From Streptomyces wedmorensis (GTDB lineage: Bacteria > Actinomycetota > Actinomycetes > Streptomycetales > Streptomycetaceae), in the NCBI RefSeq assembly GCF_000716445.1, contig NZ_JNWK01000035.1, positions 124,001-188,000 of the forward strand: 64,000 nt of DNA, in the 5' to 3' direction. The translations under genes were made by a program, and so were the position numbers. This document shows positions 55,021 through 64,000 of the stretch, one piece after another. The notes under the pieces were generated by a model. That model searched no databases, was not told the origin of the DNA, and saw only the letters and a program-made list of their open reading frames with translations. Position 1 is the stretch's first letter. Every line of letters begins with the position of its first letter.

Positions 55021-57876
55021 TCAGCCGCGGAAGTCCAGGTGGGCGAGACGTACCGACCCGTGGAGCATGACGCGAAGGTCCGTGACGTCCTGGGCGTCCA
55101 AGGGGGCGTTCAGGGTGCGGTACGCGTACGGGCCGCCCGTGTCCGGCACCTCGACGCGGACCGGGCGGCCGGAGGGGAGCGACACCTCGACCGCGCCTTC
55201 GCCCGCGACGCCGAGGGCCACCTCGGTGACACCGCCGGCGAAGTCGCAGGAGCGGTACAGGAGGGTGCCGGGGGCGTCCGGTGAGGACGGGGTCACCGCG
55301 TCGCCCGAGGTCTTGGTGCGGTCGACGATGACGGTGGCGGACTGGTCGTCGTAGTCGGCGGCCGCGAGGCCTTCGAGGACGACCGGGCGTGGGGCCGGGG
55401 TGGGGCCGGCCACTTCGATGCGGACCGTGCGGCGGATGTCCGTACTGGACGGGCCGGCCTGGATCTCGTACGCGCCGGGTTCGACGAGCCAGCGGCCGTG
55501 GGCCACGTCCCAGTGGCCGAGGGCGGGCAGGGGCACTTCGAAGGTGAGGGTGGTGGAGGTGCCGGGGGCGAGGTGGGTCCGGTCGTGGGCGACGAGGGCG
55601 CGGTGGGGGCGGGGGACGGAGGGGGCGACGGCGCGGGCGTAGATCTGGAGCACCTCGTCCGAGGCGACGGGGCCGGTGTTGGTGACGGTGCAGGAGACGT
55701 GGACCGTGGGTCCGTCGACGGCGGCGGTCAGTTCGTCGTAGCCGAAGGTCGTGTACGTCAGGCCGTGGCCGAAGGGGAAGAGCGGCGTCCCGTCGAAGTA
55801 GAGGTAGGTCTGGCGTCCGCCGATGACGTCGTAGTCGAGCATGTCGGGCAGGTCGTCGTCGGAGGCGTACCAGGTCTGGGGGAGTCGGCCGGCGGGGGAG
55901 ACGTCGCCGGCGAGGACGCGGGCGAGGGCCGTGCCCGCCGCCTGGCCGCCGTGGGCGGTCCAGAGGAGCGCGGGAAGCGTCGCCGCCGCTTCGGGGACGG
56001 CGTACGGGTAGGCAGAGGAGAGGACGAGGACCGTCCGGGGGTTGGCGGCGTGTGCGGCCCGCCACAGGCGGTCCTGGTGGGCGGGGAGGGCGAGCGTCGT
56101 ACGGTCCTCGGTCTCGCGGCCGTTGAGGTGCGGGTCGTTGCCGGCGACGACCACGACCACGTCGGCCGCGGCGGCGGCGCGGGTGACCGCGTCCTCGCCC
56201 CGCTCGACCGTCTCGACCGTGAACGTCTCGGCGGTTGTGCGATCGGCGGCAACCTTCACGCCCGCGGCGGCGACAGAGACGTAGCCCCCCGTCCCGAGGT
56301 GCACAAGGAGGTGCCCGTCCCCATGGGATTCGAGCCGGAACGTCTCCTGGACGACCCAGCCGCCGGGCTCGTCCGCCGAGGCGCGGACGAGGCCGTCCTC
56401 GGCGACCGAGAGGTAGCGGCCGTCGGGGGCGCGCAGCGTCAGCACACCGTCGCCCCAGTCGACGAGGGCGAGTTCGGAGCCCTCCGCGTCGGCGGTCAGC
56501 GGTGGCAGGTCGGTGCGGCCGGCGACGAGTGCCGGGTCGAGGGCGGCCCCGGTGTCCGGTACGAGCTCCGCGTCCCCGGCGTCGGGGACCCGCAGCCGGG
56601 TGCCGGACGCGGTACGGAGACGGATGCGGTCCACGCCCTCGGCGAAGGTGACGCGGTAGGCGCCGAAGCGCTCCCGGAGACCGTCGAGCGGGGACGAGCG
56701 GTGGAGCAGCGCGCCGCTGTACCAGTCCAGTTTGCAGGCGTCGCCGAGGAGGCCGACCACCGCGATCCGGCCTCCGTCGTCGGCGAGCGGGAGCAGCGGT
56801 CCGGTGCCGGGCGCCGGTTGGTTCCTGAGCAGGACGATCGCCGCCTCCGCGGCTTCGCGGGCCAGCCCGCGGTGCTCGGGGGTGTCGAAGCGGTCCTCGT
56901 CGGCGTACGGGCCGGAGTCAGGGTCGAACTCGCCGAGCAGGCACCGCATGGTCAACTGCCGCCGTACCGCCCGGTCCACGTCCTCGTGGTCGATCAGTCC
57001 GCGCTCCAGGGCCCCGCGCAGCCGGCCCAGGATGATCGAGGCGTCCGTGCCGTGGTCGGTGAAGGAGTCGACGCCGGCGCGCAGTGCCGCCGCCACGGCC
57101 TCCTCGTGGGTGGCGAAGTAGGCCTGGGAGTCGGCCAGGTTGGACGGCGCGCCCGCGTCGGAGCAGACGAGCAGCTCCTGGTCCGTCCAGTCGCGCAACT
57201 CCGTCTCCAGGTACGGGGAGAGGTGGTTCGGGCGGCCGTTGACCAGGTTGTACGCGGGCATCACCCCGGCGACAGCGCCGGCCTCGACGGCGCCCCGGAA
57301 GGCCCGCAGGTCGTACTCGTGCAGCACGCGTGGCCGGACGGAGGCCGACGAGGTGTCGCGCGCGGCCTCGTTGTTGTGCGCGAGCCAGTGCTTGAGGACG
57401 GGCGCGGTGCGCCAGTACAGGGGGTGGTCGCCGCGCAGCCCGCGGGTGAAGGCGGTGGCGATCACGGACGTGAGGTGGGGGTCTTCCGAGTAGCCCTCCT
57501 CGCCGCGTCCCCACAGCGGGTTGCGGAGCAGGTTCACCGTCGGGGCCCACACGTTGAGGCCGACCCGGTCGTCCTTGGCGCGCATCGCGCGCGCTTCGCG
57601 GGACACCGCCTCGCCTACCCGGCGCACGAGGTCGGGGTGCCAGGTCGCGCCGAGTCCGACGGCCTGCGGGAAGACGGTGGCCGGGCCCATCCAGGCGACG
57701 CCGTGCAGGGCCTCCTGGCCGGTGCGGAAGGTGGCGAGGCCGAGGCGCTCGACGCCGGGCGTGAACTGGTGGAGGAGGGCGAGGCGTTCGTCGGGGGTGA
57801 GGCGGTGGAGGAGGTCGTCGACGCGCCGGGCGACGGGGAGGTCGGGGTCACGGAAGGGCGGCCGGTCTGCGGTCAC
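55021..57876 (-). CDS. GH3 beta-glycosidase with fascin-like insert
   Basis: 951 residues from GTG 57876 (VTADRPPFRDPDLPVARRVD), no signal peptide. GH3 N-domain with GLNVWAPTVNLLRNPLWGRG, KHWLAHNNEA, and nucleophile D240 in LLVCSDAGAPSN (most GH3 have SDW here). The C-domain is interrupted at about residues 465-560 by a fascin-like beta-trefoil (VLTLRAPDGRYLSVAEDG, LLVHLGTGGYVSVAAAG), resuming at ADVVVVVAGNDPHLNGRETE. The FnIII-like domain starts near VSCTVTNTGPVASDEVLQIY, followed by a ~100-residue tail. Probably hydrolyses imported beta-linked oligosaccharides. Divergent from an importer with a shared operator pair. Confidence 0.93.
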   Translation of the reverse strand: MTADRPPFRDPDLPVARRVDDLLHRLTPDERLALLHQFTPGVERLGLATFRTGQEALHGVAWMGPATVFPQAVGLGATWHPDLVRRVGEAVSREARAMRAKDDRVGLNVWAPTVNLLRNPLWGRGEEGYSEDPHLTSVIATAFTRGLRGDHPLYWRTAPVLKHWLAHNNEAARDTSSASVRPRVLHEYDLRAFRGAVEAGAVAGVMPAYNLVNGRPNHLSPYLETELRDWTDQELLVCSDAGAPSNLADSQAYFATHEEAVAAALRAGVDSFTDHGTDASIILGRLRGALERGLIDHEDVDRAVRRQLTMRCLLGEFDPDSGPYADEDRFDTPEHRGLAREAAEAAIVLLRNQPAPGTGPLLPLADDGGRIAVVGLLGDACKLDWYSGALLHRSSPLDGLRERFGAYRVTFAEGVDRIRLRTASGTRLRVPDAGDAELVPDTGAALDPALVAGRTDLPPLTADAEGSELALVDWGDGVLTLRAPDGRYLSVAEDGLVRASADEPGGWVVQETFRLESHGDGHLLVHLGTGGYVSVAAAGVKVAADRTTAETFTVETVERGEDAVTRAAAAADVVVVVAGNDPHLNGRETEDRTTLALPAHQDRLWRAAHAANPRTVLVLSSAYPYAVPEAAATLPALLWTAHGGQAAGTALARVLAGDVSPAGRLPQTWYASDDDLPDMLDYDVIGGRQTYLYFDGTPLFPFGHGLTYTTFGYDELTAAVDGPTVHVSCTVTNTGPVASDEVLQIYARAVAPSVPRPHRALVAHDRTHLAPGTSTTLTFEVPLPALGHWDVAHGRWLVEPGAYEIQAGPSSTDIRRTVRIEVAGPTPAPRPVVLEGLAAADYDDQSATVIVDRTKTSGDAVTPSSPDAPGTLLYRSCDFAGGVTEVALGVAGEGAVEVSLPSGRPVRVEVPDTGGPYAYRTLNAPLDAQDVTDLRVMLHGSVRLAHLDFRG

Positions 57877-57911
57877 GTGCGGATCCCTAGGCAGAGGAGG
57901 GAGGAAGGTTT

Positions 57912-57925
57912 TCGAAGCGCTTCGA
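57912..57925. promoter_or_regulatory. LacI-type operator of the GH3 gene
   Basis: Perfect palindrome TCGAAGCGCTTCGA, 36 bp upstream of the GH3 start. Core identical to the site at 15699-15714 and to 58082-58095. Confidence 0.82.
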
Positions 57926-58080
57926 TGCTGCGTGGGCGGGCAGTGGGTGTCAAGGCGTGCATGCGGCCCACTTCCCTTATGCGCAGGGGGTCTTGGCGGG
58001 CTGTCGAAGCGGCCCGAAGGCCGAGAATCTCGGGAACGGCTCTTGCCGCGCCTGTGACGGTCACTTAACCTCGCAGCAAT

Positions 58081-58096
58081 GTCGAAGCGCTTCGAC
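58081..58096. promoter_or_regulatory. LacI-type operator of the lpl/ytc-type importer
   Basis: Perfect 16-bp palindrome GTCGAAGCGCTTCGAC, 117 bp upstream of the binding-protein start in the 336-bp divergent region. Confidence 0.82.
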
Positions 58097-58212
58097 TCGA
58101 CGGTCGACGGCGCCCGGGGCTTCGCCCCGCCGGATCCATCTCCACCACCGCAGCCGGCCGGCGACCCCTCGGTCGCCGTATGCCCTGGCGCGTGCCATGA
58201 AGGGTTGACGCA

Positions 58213-59910
58213 ATGACGCCGAACGCCGTCTCCACGGGCTCCCGGAGATCCGCCCCGAGCCGGAGGAGCTTCCTCACGGCCACCGCCGTCGCAGCCGCGG
58301 TGGCCGGCGGCGTACCGCTGCTCTCGGCCTGCGGCGGCGGCGAGGACACCGGGAAGAAGGACGGCACCACCACCGGCAAGGACGCCGCGAAGATCCTTCC
58401 CACGTTCGTCGCGGGCACCGTCGTCACCCCCGACATCACCCCGAGGAACGGCTCGGCCGCCGGCTTCACCCGCGCCATCCCGAGCGCGGAACTCAAGGCG
58501 TCGGTGCCGGTCAGGAAGGGCAAGGGCACCGCCCTCACCGTCATGGCGCCGCTCTGGGGCACTCCGCCGGCCCCCGGCAACCCGTACTACAAGGCCATGA
58601 ACGAGGCCATCGGCACGGACGTCACCTGGCAGAACCAGGACGGCAACGTCTACGACCAGAAGCTGGGCGCCGTCCTCGCCTCCAGCGAGATCCCCGACGT
58701 CGTCGTCATCCCCGGCTGGAACCTCGGCGGCAAGATCCCGACCGCCATCAACGCCAAGTTCGAGGACCTCGGCCCGTACCTCTCCGGCGACAAGGTCAAG
58801 GCGTACCCCAACCTCGCGGCGATCCCCACCGACGCCTGGCAGCGCTCCATCTTCGGCGGCAAGCTCCGCGGCCTGCCCATGCCGGCCTCCTACGTCACCA
58901 ACATCGCGCCCTTCTACCGCAAGGACCTCTTCGACGCGAAGGGCTGGCGACTCCCCGAGAGCGCCGACGAGTTCCTCGCCCTCGCCAAGGAGATCACCAG
59001 CGCCAAGGCGAAGGTGTGGGCCTGCGGCGACATGACCTGGACCGCGTACAACATGTTCGGCGTGCTCCCCGGCAGCGACAAGGCGCTGGGCTGGCACCTC
59101 GTCGACGGCAAGTTGGTCAACCGCATCGAGACGCCGGAGTACCTCGAAGCCCTGGAGTGGACCCGCAAGCTCTTCGACTCCGGCGTCGTCCACCCCGACG
59201 AGAAGGCCCAGAACCAGGGGGACACGGGCAACCGCTTCACCGCCGGCCAGGTCCTGATCTACAACAACGACCTCTCCCACTGGTACGCCAAGACCTCCGA
59301 ACAGGCCGCCCAGAACCCGACGTTCGCCATGGCCGCGATGGACATCCCCGGCCACGCCGGCGGCACCCCGAAGCTGTGGGCCACCAACCCCGCCAACATC
59401 TGGGCCTTCGTGCGGAAGGGCAGCTCCAAGGCGGTCGTCGAGGACGTCCTCGCCATCGCCGACTTCACGGCCGCCCCCTACGGCACCAAGGAACGCATGC
59501 TCACCGACTACGGGGTCGAGGGCGTCCACCACACCGTCAAGGACGGCCTGCCCGTCAAGAACGACGCCGGCAACCTGGAGGTCAACAGCTCCTGGATGTT
59601 CGTCGCCAGCCCCGCCCCCTACGTCGCCCACCCCGACACCCCCGAGGTCACGAAGGCCATGGTCGAGTGGCAGCAGCGGATGGGCGCCGTCACGAGCAAG
59701 TCGTCCTTCTACGGCATGACCGTCACCGAGCCGTCCCGGTGGACCGGCCTCATGAACGACTTCGAGCAGCTGGAGAAGGACATCGTCCGCGGCCGCAAGA
59801 AGGTCTCCGACATGCAGCAGGCCGTCTCCGAGTGGAAGGGCAAGGGCGGCGACCAGCTGCGCGACTGGTACCGGAAGCTCCTGGACACCACCGGCTCCGC
59901 GGCGAGCTGA
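58213..59910 (+). CDS. Sugar-binding lipoprotein (LipO/YtcQ type)
   Basis: 565 residues, start ATG 58213 with AAGGG 9 nt upstream. Tat-like SRRSFLTATAVAAAV signal and lipobox LLSAC, then a Gly/Lys/Thr tether. The large two-lobed domain (VMAPLWGTPPAPGNPYYKAM) is of the long type used by LplA/YtcQ importers for complex oligosaccharides or unsaturated disaccharides. Heads a three-gene importer operon followed by the GH42 gene. Under the same operator type as GH3. Confidence 0.9.
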   Translation: MTPNAVSTGSRRSAPSRRSFLTATAVAAAVAGGVPLLSACGGGEDTGKKDGTTTGKDAAKILPTFVAGTVVTPDITPRNGSAAGFTRAIPSAELKASVPVRKGKGTALTVMAPLWGTPPAPGNPYYKAMNEAIGTDVTWQNQDGNVYDQKLGAVLASSEIPDVVVIPGWNLGGKIPTAINAKFEDLGPYLSGDKVKAYPNLAAIPTDAWQRSIFGGKLRGLPMPASYVTNIAPFYRKDLFDAKGWRLPESADEFLALAKEITSAKAKVWACGDMTWTAYNMFGVLPGSDKALGWHLVDGKLVNRIETPEYLEALEWTRKLFDSGVVHPDEKAQNQGDTGNRFTAGQVLIYNNDLSHWYAKTSEQAAQNPTFAMAAMDIPGHAGGTPKLWATNPANIWAFVRKGSSKAVVEDVLAIADFTAAPYGTKERMLTDYGVEGVHHTVKDGLPVKNDAGNLEVNSSWMFVASPAPYVAHPDTPEVTKAMVEWQQRMGAVTSKSSFYGMTVTEPSRWTGLMNDFEQLEKDIVRGRKKVSDMQQAVSEWKGKGGDQLRDWYRKLLDTTGSAAS

Positions 59911-59912
59911 CC

Positions 59913-60977
59913 GTGACCACGCTCGACACCGAGACGGCGGACCCGGCCGCGGAGCCCGGCGCGCACCGCGGCGGGCTCCGCCGCCGTGCCCGCCGCCCGG
60001 GACCCGACGGCGCCCGGGGCCGCGACCGCCGCCCGGACCACCGGACCGGGAGGATCCCCCTCGGCCGGCGCTTCCGGCGCGACCGCACGCTCCTCCTCAT
60101 GACCGTGCCGGCGCTCCTGCTCGTCCTGGTCTTCAACTACATCCCGATCCTCGGGAACGTGGTCGCCTTCCAGGACTACGACCCGTACGTGTCCACCAAC
60201 GGCGTCACCGCCATGCTCGAGAGCCCCTGGGTCGGCCTCGCCCAGTTCGAACGCGTCCTCTCCGACCCCGGGTTCCGGCACGCCGTCGAGAACACCTTCG
60301 TCCTCTTCCTCCTCCAGCTCCTCCTCTTCTTCCCGATCCCCATCGCCCTCGCCCTGCTCGTCAACAGCGTGCTGCGGCCCCGGGTCAGGGCCGTCGTCCA
60401 GGCCGTCCTGTACCTGCCGCACTTCTTCTCGTGGGTGCTCGTCGTCACCGTCTTCCAGCAGATCCTCGGCGGCGCGGGCATCATCGCCCAGACCCTCAGG
60501 GAACACGGCCACGAGGGCTTCGACCTCATGACCGACCCGGAGGTCTTCAAGTTCCTCGTCACCGCCGAGGGCATCTGGAAGGACGCCGGCTGGGGCGTCA
60601 TCGTCTTCCTCGCCGCGCTCGCCGCCGTCGACCAGGACCTGTACGAGGCCGCCGCCATGGACGGCGCCGGCCGGTGGCGCCGCATGTGGCACGTCACCCT
60701 GCCCGCGCTGCGGCCGGTCATCGCGCTGCTCCTCGTGCTGCGCGTCGGCGACGCGCTGACCGTCGGCTTCGAACAGCTGCTGCTCCAGCGCGACGCCGTC
60801 GGCCCCGGGGCGGCCGAAGTCCTCGACACCTTCGTGTGGTGGACCGGTCTGCGCAGCCAGGACTTCAGCTACGCGGCCGCAGCCGGACTCATCAAGGGAG
60901 TCGTCGGCCTCGTGCTGGTGCTCTCGGCGAACAAGGCCGCCCACCTGATGGGCGAGCAGGGGGTGTACCGCAAGTGA
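59913..60977 (+). CDS. ABC transporter permease (LplB/YtcP type)
   Basis: 354 residues from GTG 59913, 2 nt after the binding-protein stop. A long Arg/Pro-rich cytosolic tail of about 55 residues, then TLLLMTVPALLLVLVFNYIP and five further membrane segments; ATPase-contact loop LYEAAAMDGAGRWRRMWHV. Overlaps the next permease by 4 nt (GTGA). Confidence 0.9.
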   Translation: MTTLDTETADPAAEPGAHRGGLRRRARRPGPDGARGRDRRPDHRTGRIPLGRRFRRDRTLLLMTVPALLLVLVFNYIPILGNVVAFQDYDPYVSTNGVTAMLESPWVGLAQFERVLSDPGFRHAVENTFVLFLLQLLLFFPIPIALALLVNSVLRPRVRAVVQAVLYLPHFFSWVLVVTVFQQILGGAGIIAQTLREHGHEGFDLMTDPEVFKFLVTAEGIWKDAGWGVIVFLAALAAVDQDLYEAAAMDGAGRWRRMWHVTLPALRPVIALLLVLRVGDALTVGFEQLLLQRDAVGPGAAEVLDTFVWWTGLRSQDFSYAAAAGLIKGVVGLVLVLSANKAAHLMGEQGVYRK

Positions 60978-61942
60978 CACAGCGCACCACGGCCCGGCCC
61001 GAGGGCCGGCGGCCGGGACCAGGGCGGCCACGGCGGGCCGCCGGCCGGTGGTCGGCACCCGCCCGCCCCGTCTGGGAGGAGCCGCCCGGCCGGGCCGGAC
61101 TCGCCGCCAAGGGCACCCTGCTCGTCCTGGCCTGCCTCGCCGTCCTGTTCCCGCTCTGGATCGTCGTCGTCACGAGCCTCTCGTCGAAGAAGACGATCAC
61201 GGAGACCGGCGGCCTGGTGATCGTCCCCCGGGACCTCACCTTCGTCGCCTACCAGGAGCTGCTCGGCGGCGGCCAGGTCACCCGGGCCGCGATCGTCAGC
61301 GTCCTGGTGACCGTCACCGGCACCCTCTTCTCGATGACGGTGTCCGTCCTCTGCGCGTACGGCCTCTCCCGGACCGGCTCGCTCGGCCACCGCTTCATCC
61401 TGCTCGCCCTGATGGCCACCATGTTCTTCGGCGCCGGCCTCATCCCCACGTACCTCCTCGTGCAGACCCTCGGCCTCACCGACACGTACCTCGCGCTGAT
61501 CCTGCCGAGCGCGGTGAGCGTCTTCAACATCCTCGTGCTGCGCGGCTTCTTCATGGGCATCTCGCCCGAACTCGTCGACAGCGCGCGCATCGACGGTGCC
61601 GGCGACCTGCGCATCCTCTGGCGGATCGTGATGCCGCTGTCCAGGGCGGTGATCGCGGTCATCACCCTCTTCTACGCGGTGGGCTACTGGAGCGCCTGGT
61701 TCAACGCCTCCATCTACCTCGGCGACCAGAACATGATGCCGCTGCAGAACGTGCTCATCCAGCTCGTGCAGAAGCAGGAGATCCCGGTCGGCCTCGGCCA
61801 GGCGGTGAAGGCCGGGAACCTCTCCGGCCTCGCCGTCCAGATGGCCGTCATGGTCCTCGCGCTGCTGCCCGTCGCCGTCCTCTCGCCCTTCGTCCAGAAG
61901 CACTTCAGGAAGGGCATGCTCACCGGCGCCGTCAAGGGCTGA
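60974..61942 (+). CDS. ABC transporter permease (LplC type)
   Basis: 322 residues from GTG 60974. Basic N-terminal tail, then GTLLVLACLAVLFPLWIVVV; ATPase-contact loop LVDSARIDGAGDLRILWRI; C-terminus HFRKGMLTGAVKG, characteristic of the LplC group. Completes the importer; no ATPase gene follows. Confidence 0.9.
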   Translation: MTQRTTARPEGRRPGPGRPRRAAGRWSAPARPVWEEPPGRAGLAAKGTLLVLACLAVLFPLWIVVVTSLSSKKTITETGGLVIVPRDLTFVAYQELLGGGQVTRAAIVSVLVTVTGTLFSMTVSVLCAYGLSRTGSLGHRFILLALMATMFFGAGLIPTYLLVQTLGLTDTYLALILPSAVSVFNILVLRGFFMGISPELVDSARIDGAGDLRILWRIVMPLSRAVIAVITLFYAVGYWSAWFNASIYLGDQNMMPLQNVLIQLVQKQEIPVGLGQAVKAGNLSGLAVQMAVMVLALLPVAVLSPFVQKHFRKGMLTGAVKG

Positions 61943-62007
61943 GCGCCGTCAAGGCCTGAGCGCCCTCAACGGCAGCCCCGAAGTCCCCACCCCCTACGGA
62001 GAGTCAG

Positions 62008-64000
62008 ATGCCGAGCCTCGACGACGTGACCCGGCCGCCCGGCCGGCCGCCCCGCATCCTCTACGGCGGCGACTGGAACCCCGAGCAGTGGCCCGAGGAG
62101 ACCTGGGCCGAGGACGTCCGGCTCATGCGCCGCGCCGGCGTCGGCACCGTCACCCTCGGCGTCTTCTCCTGGTCCCGGATCGAACCCGCCCCGGGCGCGC
62201 GCGAGTTCGACTGGCTGGACCGGCTGATGGACCTGACGCACGACCACGGCATCGGAGTCGTCCTGGCCACGCCCACCTCCTCGCCACCGCCGTGGATGGG
62301 GCGGCTCCACCCGGAGACCCTGCCCCGGGACGAGGACGGCCGCACCGAGTGGTGGGGCTCGCGCCAGCACTTCTCGCACTCCAGCGAGGTCTACCGGCGC
62401 CACGCGGCGGCCATCACCGAGGACCTCGCCGCCCGCTACGCCGGACACCCCGCCCTGACCATGTGGCACATCAACAACGAGTACTGCACCCACGACTGGG
62501 GCGACGAGGCGGCCCGCACCTTCCGCCGCTGGCTCCGCGAGCGCCACGGCACCCTCGACGCCCTCAACACCGCCTGGGGCACCGACTTCTGGGGCCAGCG
62601 GTACGGCGACTGGGCCGAGGTCCTGCCACCGCGCCGCGCCCACTACCTGAGGAACCCGGCGCACGTCCTCGACTTCCGCCGCTACACCTCGGACCTGCTC
62701 CTGGAGTGCTACCGCGCCGAACGCGACATCGTCCGCCGCCACACCCCGCACCTCCCCGTGACGACCAACCTCATGCCCTTCTGGTCCGGTCAGGACGGCT
62801 GGGCCTGGGCGGCGGAGGAGGACGTCGTCTCCGTCGACGTCTACCCCGACCCCCGGGACCCGCACGGCGGCCAGTACAACGCGATGATCGGCGACCTCAC
62901 CCGCTCCGAGGCCGGCGGCCGGCCGTGGATGGTGATGGAACAGGCCGCCGGAGCCGTCAACTGGCGGGGCGTCAACCACCCCAAGCCGTACGGGCTCAAC
63001 CGCCTCTGGGCACTCCAGTCCGTCGCCCACGGCGCCGACGCCGTCTGCTACTTCCAGTGGCGCCAGTCCCGCCAGGGCGCGGAGAAGTTCCACTCCGGCA
63101 TGCTCGGCCACGCCGGCGAACGCGGCCGCGTCTTCCAGGAGACCGTCCGCGTCGGCGAGGACCTCGCCCGGCTCGGCCCCCGTGTCGCCGGCAGCCGCGT
63201 CACCGCCGACATCGCCGTCCTCCACGACTGGAACTCCTGGTGGGCCGGCGACCAGGAAGGCGCGCTCTCCCGCCGCGTCGACCACGCCGAACTCGTCCGC
63301 GCCTGGCACCGCGCCCTCTTCGACGCCCACCTCCCCGCCTCGTTCGCCCACCCCCACCACGACCTCACCGGCCACCGGCTCGTCCTCGTCCCGCACCTCT
63401 ACCTCCTCGACGACACCGCGATCGAGAACCTCACCGCGTACGTCCGCGGCGGCGGCACCCTCGTCTGCGGCTTCCTCACCGGAGTCGCCGACCAGGACGA
63501 CCGCGTCAGGCCCGGCGGCGTCGACGTCCGGCTCCGCGCCCTCCTCGGCATCGATCTCCTGCACGAGTGGTGGCCGCTCGACGAGGGCGAGCACGTCGAC
63601 TGCGGCACCTTCCGGGGCACCCTGTGGTCCGAGGAACTCACCCCAGCCGACGGCGCGGAGACCCTCGCCGCCTACCGGGGCGGAGACCTCGACGGCCTGC
63701 CCGCCGTCCTCCGCAACGGCCGCACCCGCTACCTCTCCACCCTCCCCGAGCCCGCCGCCCTGAGCGAGCTGCTCGCCGCCGCCGCGCGCGAGGCCGGCGT
63801 ACGGCCCGTCCTCGACGGCCTGCCCGCGCGCGTCGAGGCCGTCCGTCGCGGCGGGCTGCTCTTCCTCCTCCACCACGGCCGCGACCCGGTCACCGTTCCG
63901 CTGCCCGGCCGCCACCGCGACCTGCTCACCTCCGCCGTGTTCGAGGGGAAGCTGACGCTGGAGCGGTACGGGGTCGCCGTCCTGGAGGAGCACGCCGCCG
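62008..64000 (+). CDS. Beta-galactosidase, GH42, C-terminus beyond window
   Basis: Starts ATG 62008 after CGGAGAG, no signal peptide; 664 residues are visible and the family usually has 660-690, so only a short end is missing. TIM barrel with RILYGGDWNPEQWPEETWAE, acid/base E158 in HINNEYCTH, nucleophile E311 in WMVMEQAAGAVNW; then the trimerisation domain (VAGSRVTADIAVLHDWNSWW) and the start of the C-terminal beta domain. Hydrolyses beta-1,3/1,4/1,6-galacto-oligosaccharides. It is 65 bp after the importer, so the imported sugar may be a galactan or arabinogalactan fragment. Confidence 0.94.
   Translation, partial: MPSLDDVTRPPGRPPRILYGGDWNPEQWPEETWAEDVRLMRRAGVGTVTLGVFSWSRIEPAPGAREFDWLDRLMDLTHDHGIGVVLATPTSSPPPWMGRLHPETLPRDEDGRTEWWGSRQHFSHSSEVYRRHAAAITEDLAARYAGHPALTMWHINNEYCTHDWGDEAARTFRRWLRERHGTLDALNTAWGTDFWGQRYGDWAEVLPPRRAHYLRNPAHVLDFRRYTSDLLLECYRAERDIVRRHTPHLPVTTNLMPFWSGQDGWAWAAEEDVVSVDVYPDPRDPHGGQYNAMIGDLTRSEAGGRPWMVMEQAAGAVNWRGVNHPKPYGLNRLWALQSVAHGADAVCYFQWRQSRQGAEKFHSGMLGHAGERGRVFQETVRVGEDLARLGPRVAGSRVTADIAVLHDWNSWWAGDQEGALSRRVDHAELVRAWHRALFDAHLPASFAHPHHDLTGHRLVLVPHLYLLDDTAIENLTAYVRGGGTLVCGFLTGVADQDDRVRPGGVDVRLRALLGIDLLHEWWPLDEGEHVDCGTFRGTLWSEELTPADGAETLAAYRGGDLDGLPAVLRNGRTRYLSTLPEPAALSELLAAAAREAGVRPVLDGLPARVEAVRRGGLLFLLHHGRDPVTVPLPGRHRDLLTSAVFEGKLTLERYGVAVLEEHAA

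Noticed and set aside
61966..63993. 675-codon minus-strand frame opposite GH42
   Set aside because: Shadow frame; GH42 catalytic motifs are on the plus strand.

Overview
The window is a high-GC actinomycete chromosome segment, almost certainly Streptomyces: strong G/C bias at third codon positions, frequent GTG starts, twin-arginine lipoproteins, SigE-type sigma factor, and a cebR-cebEFG-bglC locus with perfect TGGGAGCGCTCCCA operators. No rRNA, tRNA, CRISPR array, insertion sequence or replication origin was recognised. Almost the whole 64 kb is a plant-cell-wall polysaccharide utilisation region.

Region 1 (1-12.7 kb), cellulose: bglC (GH1, cut by the left edge), the cellobiose/cellotriose ABC importer cebG-cebF-cebE, its LacI-type repressor cebR, then a three-enzyme secreted cellulase set: GH6 and GH5 in one operon, and a divergent GH48. 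All three carry a CBM2. CebR-type boxes sit in front of cebE, cebR, bglC, the GH5-GH6 operon and the GH48 gene, so uptake and depolymerisation look like one regulon. Region 2 (12.7-20.1 kb): a secreted BNR-type propeller protein, a GH51 arabinofuranosidase, a second sugar importer (binding protein plus two permeases plus a small membrane protein), and a repeat-rich intergenic stretch. Region 3 (20.2-33.6 kb), rhamnogalacturonan: a PL26-like exo-lyase, a rhamnogalacturonan acetylesterase, a GH2 beta-galactosidase with a divergent LacI regulator that overlaps a SigE-family sigma gene and a putative membrane partner, a membrane protein, a PL4 lyase and a carboxylesterase.

Region 4 (33.6-47.7 kb) is one long leftward unit with many ATGA/GTGA overlaps. 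In transcription order: GntR regulator, DHDPS-family aldolase/dehydratase, IlvD/Edd-family dehydratase, two sugar permeases, Gfo/Idh oxidoreductase, PmoA-like (DUF6807) protein, GH43, binding protein, rhamnogalacturonan acetylesterase, pectate lyase, pectinesterase. It couples pectin/arabinan attack and uptake to cytosolic oxidation and dehydration of a sugar acid. Region 5 (47.9-55 kb): GH31 alpha-xylosidase, then an accessory patch with a ricin-type lectin, a YdeI-like protein, an NmrA-like reductase, a YVTN propeller protein, two frameshifted remnants of one small-protein family and a partial copy of the GH31 3' end. Region 6 (55-64 kb): a GH3 beta-glycosidase with a fascin-like insert, a divergent LplABC/YtcQP-type importer, and a GH42 beta-galactosidase cut by the right edge.

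None of the four importers has an ATPase gene here, which fits a shared MsiK-type ATPase encoded elsewhere. A family of AAGCGCTT-centred palindromes links several of these units and suggests cross-regulation. The regions most worth a second look are the LacI/SigE/membrane-partner module, the sugar-acid operon, the tandem-repeat expansions around the dehydratase, and the rearranged 50-55 kb patch.
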